Assembly: GCA_964036315.1 (NCBI GenBank)
Contig: OZ038479.1
Location: forward strand, 54,406,746-54,470,745
Direction of reading: 5' to 3'
Length of the DNA stretch: 64,000 nt
From: Acanthosepion esculentum
Lineage: Eukaryota; Mollusca; Cephalopoda; Sepiida; Sepiidae
The notes under the pieces are model-generated. The model saw only the letters and a list, made by a program, of their open reading frames with translations, did not search any database and was not told the DNA's origin. The position numbers and the translations under genes are program-made. Shown here piece by piece: positions 54,688 through 64,000 of the stretch; positions within the stretch are counted from its first letter, which is position 1, and the number at the start of each line of letters is the position of its first letter.

Positions 54688-55668
54688 TTACACTTCACTG
54701 CTAGATGATTTCTTTCCAGTATGTGTTTGCATGTGTTTTTTTAAGTGTGATCTCCGTGAAAACGCACATCCACACACATCACAAGACTCTGGTTTCTCTC
54801 CAGTATGAATTCGCATGTGTCCTTTCAAATGTGCACTTTGTGAAAATGCAGATCCACACACGTCACATGAATATGGCTTCTCTCCTGTATGTGTCCGCAT
54901 GTGTTGTGTCAAAGTTGAAGTGTCTGAAAATGCAGAGTCACACACTTCACAAATATATGGTTTCTCTCCAGTGTGTGTTCGCATATGTCTTTTTAGAGGT
55001 GATTTTCGTGAAAATGCAAATTTACATACATCACAAGAATATGGTTTCTCTCCAGTGTGTGTTCGCGTGTGTTGTGTCAATGATGAAACCTCAGAAAATG
55101 CAGCTCCACACACTTCACAAGAATATGGTTTCTCTCCCGTGTGTATTCTCACATGTTTTATCAAGTTTGCTCTTTGAGAAAATGCAGTTCCACAAAATTC
55201 ACAAGAATATGGTTTCTCTCCAGTGTGTGTTTGCATGTGTTCTTTTAAGTTTGCTCCTTGTGAAAATGCAGATCCACATACATCACAAGAATATGGTTTT
55301 TCTCCTGTATGTGTTCGCATGTGACCTTTCAAGTGTGCACTTTGTGAAAATGCTGATTGGCAAACATCACAAGTATAAGGTTTTTCTCCTGTATGTATTC
55401 GCATGTGTCTTTTTAAGAGAGATCTCCGTGCAAATGCAGATTTACAAACCTCACAAGAATACGGCTTCTCTCCAGTATGTATCCGCATATGTTGTTTCAC
55501 AGATGAAGTGTCTGAAAATGCAGATCCACACACTTCACATGAATATGGTTTTTCTCCAGTGTGTGTTTGTATGTGTTTCTTCAAGTTTCCTCTTTTTGAA
55601 AATGCAGATCCACACACTTCACAAGCATATGGTCGCTCTCCATTAGCTGTTTGCATATCTTGTTTCAT
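54688..55668 (-). CDS. C2H2 zinc-finger protein, 11 fingers, tandem paralogue
   Basis: The 326-residue predicted nuclear DNA-binding protein starts at ATG 55668 (MKQDMQT). Eleven complete CX2CX12HX3H fingers carry helices KRGNLKK, DTSSVKQ, RRSLLKR, QSAHLKG, QGANLKE, QRANLIK, EVSSLTQ, RKSPLKR, DTSTLTQ, QSAHLKG and RRSHLKK. Compared with the gene at 43.8 kb, the order QRAN-DTSS-RRS-[HTSS]-QSAH is kept. The HTSS-type finger is absent from the first block and replaced by a DTST-type finger in the second. This indicates finger deletion and exchange after duplication. All finger cysteines and histidines are present, and every linker is TGEKP-like except in the short tails. No effector domain is visible. 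Confidence 0.9.
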   Translation of the reverse strand: MKQDMQTANGERPYACEVCGSAFSKRGNLKKHIQTHTGEKPYSCEVCGSAFSDTSSVKQHMRIHTGEKPYSCEVCKSAFARRSLLKRHMRIHTGEKPYTCDVCQSAFSQSAHLKGHMRTHTGEKPYSCDVCGSAFSQGANLKEHMQTHTGEKPYSCEFCGTAFSQRANLIKHVRIHTGEKPYSCEVCGAAFSEVSSLTQHTRTHTGEKPYSCDVCKFAFSRKSPLKRHMRTHTGEKPYICEVCDSAFSDTSTLTQHMRTHTGEKPYSCDVCGSAFSQSAHLKGHMRIHTGEKPESCDVCGCAFSRRSHLKKHMQTHTGKKSSSSEV

Positions 55669-56297
55669 AGGTGAACTATATCAATAAACAAACACTTCAC
55701 ATGAATATAGTTTCTCTTAACTGTTTTTTATGATGTCATGGAAATTGCAAATCCACATACTTCATAAGCATATGGGGGTGTTTTGCCAGGTTTTTTCCTT
55801 TGATTTGTCAAAGCAGTATCGGAAAATACAGACCCACACAATTTATATGGAAAGAGTTTCCATGTTTTAGTTAAAGTTTCTTAAAAGTTCAAATGTCTGA
55901 AAGATGGATAGACATTCTATGTGTATAGGTGTTCATATGTGTTAATTCAAATGCAAGGTTTTCAAAATGTCCATCTTATGTAAATTTTAAATCAATTTGA
56001 GATAATGCAAATCCCCAAACTTTCCAAGTATGTTTCTCTTTAATGTGGCTGATGTTTAAAAATAAAATTAAAAAAGAATTATACACCGCTCACATTTGTA
56101 TACATACCCAGATCTCTAAACTTGATTTCCAAGAAAGGTTATACTTCACACATGAATGTGTTTTCTCAGCTGTTTTTATTTCATGTTAACCTTTTTAATT
56201 TCACAATATTTTTTGTTTTATGTTTTGCTATAATCATATAATTTTTTTCTGTTCAAATTGTTACACAATGATCTTCAATCTTGAATATAAATTAATT
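55669..56297 (-). pseudogene. Upstream relic fingers, paralogous to 44896-45540
   Basis: Fragments of finger code (complements of AACACTTCACATGAATATAG, AATCCACATACTTCATAAGC and CAGACCCACACAATTTATATGG) lie upstream of the ATG and correspond in order to the flank of the 43.8 kb gene. The shared words ACCCAGATCTCTAAACTTGA and TTCCAAGAAAGG are strongly kept. Confidence 0.65.
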
Positions 56298-56612
56298 TTC
56301 ATTCCAATCAGTCGATCAAGGCGCATACATGATACACACTTGGGTGATCATGTCTTTTGATTCATGACTGATTAGGTAGAAGGTTTTTCCCATGACAGGT
56401 GGTTGTTTCTTTCTGTGGTAGACTTGTTGCCAACCAAGGCTATAGGTCCCAGTTTCTTCTGCTATTCAATCTATAGCCGTGAGAAGAGATATATTCATAC
56501 CTTTCACAAGTGTATTTACATGGAAATGAACCTGACTGGAATTTGTACACAGATCAACAATTTCTCATTCTGAGTTGATATCCATTACATCACAGAGGAC
56601 ATTCATTCCAAT
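56298..56612 (-). mobile_element. SINE-A insertion with 11-bp target duplication
   Basis: The SINE body (56309-56601, 293 bp, minus) has head GTGATGTAATGGATATCAAC and B box TACAAATTCCAG, core ACCTATAGCCTTGGTTGGC and tail ATCGACTG. TTCATTCCAAT is duplicated at 56298-56308 and 56602-56612. The paralogous flank near 45530 has the uninterrupted site (TTCATTCCAGTATATCTGTA), so the SINE arrived after the gene duplication. Confidence 0.85.
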
Positions 56613-56740
56613 ACATCTGTAAAAATACAAAAATTAAAAAAAAATAATAATATTTAAGGAAAATTCTTTAGGAAATAATATTGTATTAAGAGAATATACC
56701 TGTTAATAAATTCATACATTTTCTGTATGTATACGAATAC
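56613..56740. repeat. Distal end of the duplicated flank
   Basis: ACATCTGTAAAAATAC, TTTAAGGAAAATTCTTTA and CCTGTTAATAAATTCATACA correspond to 45540-45640. Similarity fades after TTTTCTGTATGTAT. Confidence 0.6.
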
Positions 56741-57086
56741 TTTAATCTGGAGTTCATAAAATAGCACTTTTTCCACAAACAACTTGTATATTTTTTTTAA
56801 TTTTCTTTTGGTTGTTAGTACAATTTAAAGTTACTTGGAAAACTTGTTTAGGCTTAGTTCCATCAATAGTACATCTTCCTATTAGTAAATATCATTTTTC
56901 ATTAAAAAGTAAAAAAAAATTAAAAAAGACTTTTAAAATTATCTTGTAAATAGTTTAAGGTGAATTTTTTAAGTGAAATTTTGATTTCACATGTTAGCTA
57001 ATTTTCTTGTTTATACCCCACTTAAATAACTGGCCATATATATGATAAAAATATAGTTTTTAGGTATACTATATTTATTAAATAAT

Positions 57087-57345
57087 TCAACTTTCTCTAA
57101 TCTTAAATATTTGGTCATATATTTTAAAATTTGTGTATTTAGGCAGCAAATTCTCTTTTAGGCATATCTGATTGAATAAATTACAGACATTATGTCTGCT
57201 AATTTTTAACAAAATCCATTCATACTCATGAATAACTTTCCGTGTATTGATATTAAAAGATGAGAGAAATGTGCTATAACTGTTTAAATTTCTTTTATTT
57301 TCATTTCTCAAGTACTTTTGATCTTCCAAGATCATCTTCAGGGGT
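57087..57345 (-). mobile_element. Penelope-like terminal-repeat remnant
   Basis: The minus frame contains NLFNQICLKENLLPKYT, parallel to CLKEKLLPNYT at 29.0 kb. It starts with ATG inside a motif CTGAAGATGATCTTGGAAGA TC-AAAA that corresponds to the hammerhead-like motif there. Here the GAAA is changed to AAAA and stem I does not form, so the copy is decayed. Confidence 0.5.
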
Positions 57346-57349
57346 GCAT

Positions 57350-58730
57350 TCAGTTTTGTACTATTTGATGAAAAAAAGGCTCCAAACTTGATAAAAACAA
57401 TCTATCATCATCTAAATCTTTATATTACTACTAAAAGAAAGACCAAAGTATTTTTTGATTATTTTTTTTTACATTTCTTGATCCTTCCTAGCATATCTGA
57501 AATTTTAGTTAAATATCTTGCTTTTTTTTTAGTCAGCAAAGTAGCCATAAAATCAATGATATTTGCCATTTTTGAGAAATTTTAAACAAAAGTTAAATCC
57601 TGCATTTAAAAATTTTGTAAAAATCAATTATATTTTTTCAAAAGTCATTTGAAGAAAATTAGAAAATTTAAAGTTTATGTAATGGAATTGGAAAGAAAAA
57701 TTAGCTAATTTTTTAGCAGAAAAAATTTAGTTAAAAAAATGAGAAGCATTGTCTAACTGTGGTGACTTGTTTTGGCGGTATGAATTGATGTTTATATTGA
57801 TGTATCGGCAGCTTATGTGAGGGGAAGTTATCAGATGGAAGGACAGAAGTGAAAATATCTTCAAATTTTAAGTGAACTATTTCATACAGTAATTTTTAAA
57901 AATTAAATACTTTCAAAAGTCTAAAAGTTTAGTGCTTTTTTTTAAAACAATGTCCAAAGCCTGCACTGTTTCCATCCCTAAAATTGAAACTAAAAAAGAA
58001 AATAATAATTGTAGTATGTCTCTCACTGAAAAACAATAAATTATATTTAAAAAATTAACATATTTAGTGATATAGAACGTAGAAAAAGAAAATTAAAAAT
58101 TTTGAAAATGCAATGATGATGGTCAGTCAAAATTTAACATGGGCTCACTAGAAGGAAAACAAAAAAATTTCTGAGGACAGGTTATTGCAGTCAGGGGAAA
58201 CAACTCTTAAAACAGGAGACATTTATATCTCATACGTCCATCCATATATTTGGAAAAAACGTTTTTAAAATTTTTTTGCATACTCAAAAAATATTTAAAA
58301 AATAACTATTTTGCAGACTGTAATAAGCTTTCATAGTTATGATCTGTAAAAGTAGATCTGCTTAATAATAGCATTCCCTAAAGGGAAATTTAATTTTAAA
58401 ATATTTAACACATTTATCATATTTTGTATTTAAAAATAAAAAAAATAAAAATAATTCTTGTAAAAATGCATTTTTTATAAGAAAAACGTTTTGGCTTCAG
58501 ACAATATTGTCCTTAACATATATTATCAATAAAAGCCATTAAAAGCTTTTCTCTTTAAATAATTCTTAGTTTTATTGGGTTTTATATTTTACAATTTAGA
58601 GCTGAATTTTGGGTAGCTGTGTATTTTGATTTTACAAAGAACATTGATGATTTATATTCTTCAAAGTCTTCTGTTTTTAACTAATATAATTGCTAAAAGG
58701 CATGCCGTCAAATTTCCTGAGTGTTCATAA
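57350..58730. other. AT-rich sequence, no recognised feature
   Basis: There is no credible frame. I see nothing repeated elsewhere in the window at a level visible by eye. Confidence 0.45.
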
Positions 58731-58734
58731 AATT

Positions 58735-58935
58735 AAGTGAGGGGGTAGTAACAGTTGTTAAAAAAGAAAAAACTATTTTTACAAAGACTTTCTAAAAAAA
58801 AAAAAAAACATGTCTAAAATAATTTAATTCCTTTGTGAATAAGTTCTGAAAGTTTCATTGAAATCTGACAATTATTTGATCTTTTGCAAGAATTTCCAAA
58901 TCAAAGTATTTTTCCTCTGAAAAAAGGTATAAATA
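58735..58935 (+). repeat. Repeat family X, second copy
   Basis: AAATTAAGTGAGGGGGTAGT, TTCTGAAAGTTTCATTGAAA, TCTGACAATTATTTGATCTT and TTTTTCCTCTGAAAAAAG parallel the copy at 45.93-46.13 kb. Confidence 0.5.
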
Positions 58936-59278
58936 ATGGTAAATATTATGTAGAATGCTGACGTAAAAAAAATTCTATTCTCTTGAATTTATTTCTATAT
59001 CTATAGTAAATAAAAGCGTAACTTAAAAAAAAAAATGAATATTAAAACAATAAAGTAAATTTAAAAGAAGAATATTAAATATTTGAAACAAAATTTGTAC
59101 AAACACAACAATGTCTATTTTGGGTGGAATTTTCAGTAGCTTTAATCCATTAACATATAAGTCATCTTTTTCAATATTTTTAATCGGGATATTTTTAATT
59201 ACCTATTTTTAATAACAGGTTTACTTTAAATACATGCATTTTGTTTTTATGTTTATGTTATAGGGATATTATTATCTA

Positions 59279-60315
59279 TCTATACATATATAAAAAGGAA
59301 TTGTGTGCGCGTTATTGACTTATTAATATTTTTTGGACATTTGATGAAAAATAATTTTCATTCAATCTTTAGAAAATAAACTTTATTGTTTCTGTGGTTT
59401 GTAACTAACATAAAAAAGTAAATAATTTTAAATTAAGTTTTATTAAAGTAAAAAATTATAGTAAGCCTTATTTTTAAAAAATAAAATATAGTTAAATTTG
59501 TAAAACAAATATTCAACTCAACTAATGCAGACTGTAAGTAATGTCTGGCTCTCCTAATTTTTATTTAACTAAAGTTTTTCTTTTTAAATACAAATATAAC
59601 TTGAAATTTAAACATAATCGATTTTCAAAACTAAATTCTCAATGTATCTTACTTCTACTCTTTTAAAATCATAATTAAATTCATTTACGGAGAAATGTTT
59701 GCTTCTTTCATTTTCTCCAAAAAGAAAATAATCACTAAAACTTTATTTACTTAAAAAATGTAAATTCCCCTCCAAAATAAATAGTAAATAATTATATTTT
59801 TGAAGAAGTAAGGCTCGCTATAGTTCTGGCTTGAAAAAAAAAAGAAAAAAAAAAGATATTAATTTAAGTTTATTTACTTTTTTATCAATAATAATTTGAA
59901 TAAAAAAAAGTTAATGAACTTAAACTCGATTAGATTTGTTTAAAAACATTAACAGAGTATTATGTTAATTTGAAAAATAAAGTGTCTTTTTGAATAAAAA
60001 TATGGAAAGTTTTTTTTTAATTAAAAATTTTTCCTTCTTTTTAGGACATTCTAAATTTTGATTGAAAAAACCTTGTTTCTCTTTATATCACCGGAACTAG
60101 TAAAATAACATACAATTTTTAGCAGGTTTTTTTTTTGCATAACAGATATTAATTTGGAAAATCTTGCAAAAATAAAAATAATTGTCGGATGTTAATGAAA
60201 ATTTCAGAAACTATTCACAGATGATGGAAATTATAAATATGTTTTTTTTTTTATTAGAGTCACTTAAACTATTATTATTCAGATATCTTCCGAGCAACGC
60301 CGGGTAACCCCGCCT
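59279..60315 (+). mobile_element. Possible Helitron-like non-autonomous element
   Basis: TCTATACATATATAAAAAGG AATTGTGTG at the left and TTCCGAGCAACGCCGGGTAA at the right are word-for-word the kind of ends seen on Helitron-like repeats in many invertebrates. The expected terminal CTRR is not evident. The interior is AT-rich and non-coding. Confidence 0.4.
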
Positions 60316-60510
60316 GTCTTAAACAGTTTTTCCTTGCCAAGTGACGAATAAGTTCTGTCATTCGAGATTTCCTAAGTAAAATTTTCAAAATAGAACTGAA
60401 ACGAATCAAGTGGAAATAATAGCCGTCCAAACTAATAAGAATTTTTGTTTCTATCAAAAACTGATAATTTTTCAGTCGACTGCAAGGATTTCATCAATGT
60501 TATTGTTATG

Positions 60511-60612
60511 AAATACGAATGATTTTGTTTTGTGATGGAGTTAGGACGACAAGTCTTCTTTTAAATTAAACATATCGTCCTAACTCCATCAAAACAAAAT
60601 CATTCGTATTTT
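60511..60612. repeat. Hairpin, 37-39-nt arms
   Basis: 60511-60549 and 60575-60612 are reverse complements apart from a 2-nt bulge near the middle, with a 25-nt loop. Confidence 0.85.
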
Positions 60613-60920
60613 ATAAGTTTTCCAATTTAAAGAGTAACATGTCATTTATTTTTATTTTAAAAAGTTCTCAAAAAACAAAAAAAAACAAGTCAAATTTAAT
60701 AAGAAGTGTTGTTTTTATCAACATATCCAAACTCATGCGATTGAATTTAAAAAAAATAAAATACAAATTTCAAAGCGAAATAACAAAATCTAATTAATTT
60801 CCTTTTTGTACTGTTTTAAAAATAAAATTTATTTTTTCAAAACATTATGAAACTCATAGTTGAATCTACAAACACTAACAGAGAATAAAAATTTTTGAAA
60901 AGAAATGAAAAAAAGTGAAT

Positions 60921-60947
60921 CAAGTCAGTAAATAAGTTACTGACTTG
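60921..60947. repeat. 11-bp perfect hairpin
   Basis: CAAGTCAGTAA and TTACTGACTTG flank the 5-nt loop ATAAG. Confidence 0.7.
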
Positions 60948-61295
60948 CTTCATATTTTATTTACTAAATAACGTTTTCTTTTTTTATCAGAATCAAAAAA
61001 ATTATTTTTCTTCTTTCCACTTACCTTCAAAGTAAGAAAAACAAAAAGGGGTGTATTTTTTTGTGTGTTCAAATGATTCTCTGTCAACCTACGCAATTTC
61101 TGTATTCATTATTTTTTTCATTGATGAAGTTAAAAAAACGAATGACAAAAGAAATGGAAAAACACAATACAAACAAGAAATTAGTTCTGAGAAAATATTT
61201 TGAAGGATTATGTAAAGTAAAGCTGAAAATAAACAAATAAATAAATAAAACGGCGTTAGCCAAGAATTGGTTCCTTGTGTTTAAAATACTGAAAT

Positions 61296-61339
61296 TTTAG
61301 GGCCACTGAAACTGTCGGTGCAGTTTCAGTGGCCCTAAA
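61296..61339. repeat. 19-bp perfect hairpin
   Basis: TTTAGGGCCACTGAAACTG (61296-61314) and its exact inverse (61321-61339) flank a 6-nt loop. Confidence 0.85.
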
Positions 61340-61343
61340 GAAA

Positions 61344-61376
61344 TACACTCCTGATCAAAAATTTAAGACCACTTGA
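61344..61376 (+). mobile_element. Tc1/mariner-like terminal inverted repeat
   Basis: TACACTCCTGATCAAAAATT followed by TAAGACCACTTG has the form of a Tc1/mariner end (CACT..TGGTCAAAA.TTTAAGACCA). It begins with TA. No transposase frame or matching far end was found. Confidence 0.45.
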
Positions 61377-61386
61377 AATACAAATA

Positions 61387-61483
61387 CATTTTTAACACGG
61401 TGGTCGGTGTTTATTTAAGGTTTCCATGTCAGTAAAGCTGACATGGAAACCTTAAATAAACACCAACCACCGTGTTAAAAATG
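61387..61483. repeat. Near-perfect 46-bp palindrome
   Basis: 61387-61432 and 61438-61483 are reverse complements at 45 of 46 positions with a 5-nt loop (TAAAG). Confidence 0.9.
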
Positions 61484-61489
61484 CATTCT

Positions 61490-62225
61490 AATCTAATTTT
61501 TTTCTGCCGTGGACATATCTGTAAAAATTACTTGATGAATATAGCATGAGCACATTTTTATGTAATATTCAACTACTCAGTAACCATAAAAAATTTAGGA
61601 AAAACATTCTCTGTATTCTTATTAAATTTTTGGTACTTTGTCTAGAAAATTACTATAGTTACTGCACTTATTTTCTGATAAGTTAAATTCTCCAAAAACT
61701 TGTCTTGAAATATAAACATAAATCATAAATCAATACAACAAAAATTTATCACTCCGTCTTGTATTAGCTGCTATATATAAGAATTCCCCAAACCACCTGC
61801 ATTGATTTATTGCCTGTTTTTGATTGTTGGAACTCTAGATGCCCCTTGTGGAATGCTTCATTCCAAAATGCCCCTACTTTGGATGTGCTAAGGGATAACA
61901 TATTTCATAGAATTGGAAATGGACACTGTGCTAATTCTGCCCTGTCGTGCTGCCCCAGAGACAATTAGGTAGGTTGGGGAAGATCTTGTCTTAGTAAATC
62001 TTGATGAATTCTATTTGGTTTATTTTAGGTTCAGATGACCCCAGAGCATTTCTCCAAACTCATTTCATGGCTTCTAATTACTATTTTTAATTCGTTCTTT
62101 CTTTGCGTTTCCTCTTTGACGTCTAATTAGGTTCTCTGCGTTTTCTCACGGTTTACTCTTCAGTGATTGTCATTAAGCATTCTCATGCACTAAAATGCTG
62201 AACTACAGTTACCACCCTGTTATAT
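61490..62225. other. Unassigned sequence
   Basis: I recognise no gene or repeat here. The stretch 61800-62030 is somewhat richer in GC than its flanks. Confidence 0.4.
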
Positions 62226-62229
62226 GTTG

Positions 62230-62690
62230 CGGAAGTGAAGAATGGGTAACCTGAAGACAGAACTTGTCACTGTTGTTGTTACTGCCGTAGAGGTTAAGTT
62301 CTTCTTCACCTCAGCAAACATGAATTCAAGGAAAAGCAATACATCAGATTTTGGGTAAATAAATCTATAATTTATTTACATATATACAAAGCCATCAAAC
62401 TACTACCCATTGTTGTTGTAATGGCAACAGTGTGGGAGAGGAAGGAAGAAAGAGAAAGAGATGGAAAAAAAATGTTGGTGGTTGTCGGCTGATGTTTTGT
62501 GAAGATATTGGCATTGAAAGTTGAAAGCATTGCATTCAGTGTGCCTGCTGCGTTCTCAGCCAGCTTTTGCTTGTTGACATCTCAGCGGAGTCTCTGACCT
62601 CTGTGGTGTTGAATTGGGGAATTTATATCAGCCATATTGGCTCCAAATCACAATTTGGGTCTTTTAGTGGGAGTCATTTTTACTGGCCAA
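62230..62690 (-). mobile_element. Putative solo-LTR-like segment with CCAAT, TATA and AATAAA
   Basis: On the minus strand CCAATATGGC (62640) and TGATATAAAT (62630) are spaced like a CCAAT/TATA promoter. About 250 nt downstream AAATAAATTATAG (62376) could be a poly(A) signal, followed by a U5-like stretch. That is the internal order of an LTR, but no terminal TG...CA or target duplication was confirmed. Confidence 0.35.
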
Positions 62691-62699
62691 TATATAATT

Positions 62700-63660
62700 C
62701 ATTTTATTTCGTTTAATACTGGAAACATGCATTGAGTCGTGATGTGCAGAGATGTGTTTTTGCATTCTGCTTTGAGTCGTCAAGCAGTCGACATTTGGTT
62801 TATATAGAAGAGTGTAAGAGACACGACATATATCACTATTTGTTCATTTGATGCAGTTTCATTGATACCCCAAAATATACATTAATCATGATCATTAGTA
62901 AGGCAAAAATTGCATTAGGATATTTTTAAAGGAAATAAACAAATGTTTTGGTCAGCTGTGTCAATGTACTTTGGGAAAATCACACTAGGCAGGGCATGTG
63001 TCCTCTCTCTTGATTTTACTCAAATTTATCATTACTTGGAGTTTTGGGGGGCTTTCAGCTTTTAAGAATTTTCAACAATTCAACACCTTCAAACCAAGTT
63101 TATTAAATTCCACCTTGTTCCCTGTTAGCTTTACCATAAGCTTCTGTTGCTTCAAGATTCAACTTTGTCACCTTTTGGTGACTGACCCCTCTGATGTTCC
63201 TGCAAACAGCTGACATCCTTCCACAGATTTGCAAATTACCATTTAACTCTTAAATTTTTACCCAATTATACATTACCTTCTTCCTCTCATTTACCTCCGA
63301 TATGCCGTCCTCCCAAGTGAATGGAAAGTTTCAAGAGAAAGGTCTTTCAGCTTCCAGGTTTGTGGCAGACCAAAGAATGTTGTCTTAGCAAATGATCTCA
63401 TCTTTTCCTCAGCCTTGATGAAAATAATGGTCTTTTTTACTGAGCAAAGATGTCTGCAGCTGATAGTGTTTTGGTATGAAATTAATCCTGAAATCAGTGA
63501 TGTTAGTACAAGAATGGTCCAAAATGTTCAAAATTCAATAAACTTTTTCGGTTGTTACTGAACTGTAGTGATTTTTTTCGATTTAAGATTAGTAAATTAT
63601 GGTTTTTATTTCCTATCAATATCACTTAAGCTCTACAAATAAATACAGAATCTTAAAAGT
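62700..63660. other. Unassigned sequence
   Basis: The frame at 62998-63213 contains phrases (FTISFCCFKIQLCHLLVTDPS) that I cannot place. LINE-like style is possible but not supported. Confidence 0.3.
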
Positions 63661-63664
63661 GAAT

Positions 63665-63755
63665 GAAAAAGTCAGTCAGTCAGTTATGTGCCATGCATGA
63701 TACATGCTTAGGCGATCATGTATCTTTCAATACATAATTGACGAGGCAGATTTTA
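63665..63755 (-). mobile_element. SINE-A 3' fragment
   Basis: TCAGTCAGTCAGTTATGTGC, CATGATACATGCTTAGGCGA and AATACATAATTGACGAGGCA are the inverse of the SINE-A tail. The body is replaced by a SINE-C copy that begins at about 63757. Confidence 0.6.
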
Positions 63756-63756
63756 C

Positions 63757-64000
63757 ATTATTTACATTATTCAGACTATTGTCCTCATCTTTGTCGCCAT
63801 ATTTATTACAACGTTTTAGCCGTTGTACACTCCGGCCTTCTTCAGGTGGTTGGAATGTCGAATTGAACCCTTTATTTCGCTCACTGGGATAGACTGTTCT
63901 AGTTCTACATGCCATGTTTAATAGATGTCAGTTATCAGTTATCTCCTGTTAATTTTTCCCTCTGAAAGTTCTCCACTGCCTTAACTGGGTATTGAACTCA
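63757..64000 (-). mobile_element. SINE-C copy running off the window
   Basis: The minus-strand reading ends (63757) in GTGTAAATAATGTAAA-type tail. It has GATGAGGACAATAGTCTGAA, a hammerhead-like CTGAAGAAGGCCGG...CGGCT-AAAACGTTGTAA block at about 63848-63805, and GAGTTCAATACCCAGT (B box) at the window edge. The head continues outside. Confidence 0.65.

Noticed and set aside
54705..55646. Long plus-strand frame of 313 codons
   Set aside because: It is the antisense of the minus-strand zinc-finger gene. The repeat of the finger code keeps other frames open, and the product shows only a mirrored 28-residue period.

Overview
The window reads as repeat-rich, AT-rich animal nuclear DNA. It has intronless C2H2 zinc-finger arrays, tRNA- and 5S-derived SINEs, non-LTR and Penelope-like retroelement remnants, pogo-type MITEs, many foldback elements and long (TA)n tracts. 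There is no bacterial-style operon, no CRISPR and no convincing multi-exon gene. A mollusc, possibly a cephalopod (lineages known for C2H2 and SINE expansion), fits best, but that is inference from family resemblance.

The only credible host genes are four C2H2 zinc-finger arrays: 3.3-4.3 kb (minus, 10 good fingers), 33.6-34.4 kb (plus, cut short by a nonsense codon and followed by a decaying finger tail), 43.8-44.9 kb (minus, 13 fingers) and 54.7-55.7 kb (minus, 11 fingers). The last two are tandem paralogues. Their homology runs into the 5' flank for about 0.7-1 kb and includes older dead fingers. The 43.8 kb gene contains an internal duplication of a six-finger block. None has a visible KRAB, BTB, ZAD or SCAN domain.

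Region by region: 0-3.2 kb holds an RTE-like LINE remnant, a SINE, a MITE and an inverted repeat. 4.4-10.8 kb is repeats, including two copies of a chimeric 5S-rRNA/tRNA SINE, then a foldback half with a pogo-like MITE nested in it. 11.9-23 kb holds a 78-bp exact direct repeat, hairpins, pogo-like MITEs, a large diverged inverted duplication (16.4-20.1 kb) and a foldback element next to (TA)n. 23.6-25.7 kb is a 5'-truncated LINE between perfect 16-bp target-site duplications. 29.0-29.8 kb is the 3' end of a Penelope-like element with a GIY-YIG remnant and a hammerhead-ribozyme-like motif. 30-43 kb is SINEs, foldback elements, a minisatellite and the second zinc-finger gene. 45-54 kb is LINE and SINE debris plus an 83-bp-TIR foldback element. 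56.3 kb carries a SINE whose empty site survives in the paralogous flank. 59-61.5 kb has Helitron-like ends and a cluster of four hairpins. 62-64 kb has an LTR-like segment and SINEs.

The zinc-finger genes look like a locally expanding family of DNA-binding proteins in a transposon-dense neighbourhood. That such families police transposons is known for vertebrate KRAB-ZNFs; here it is only a hypothesis.
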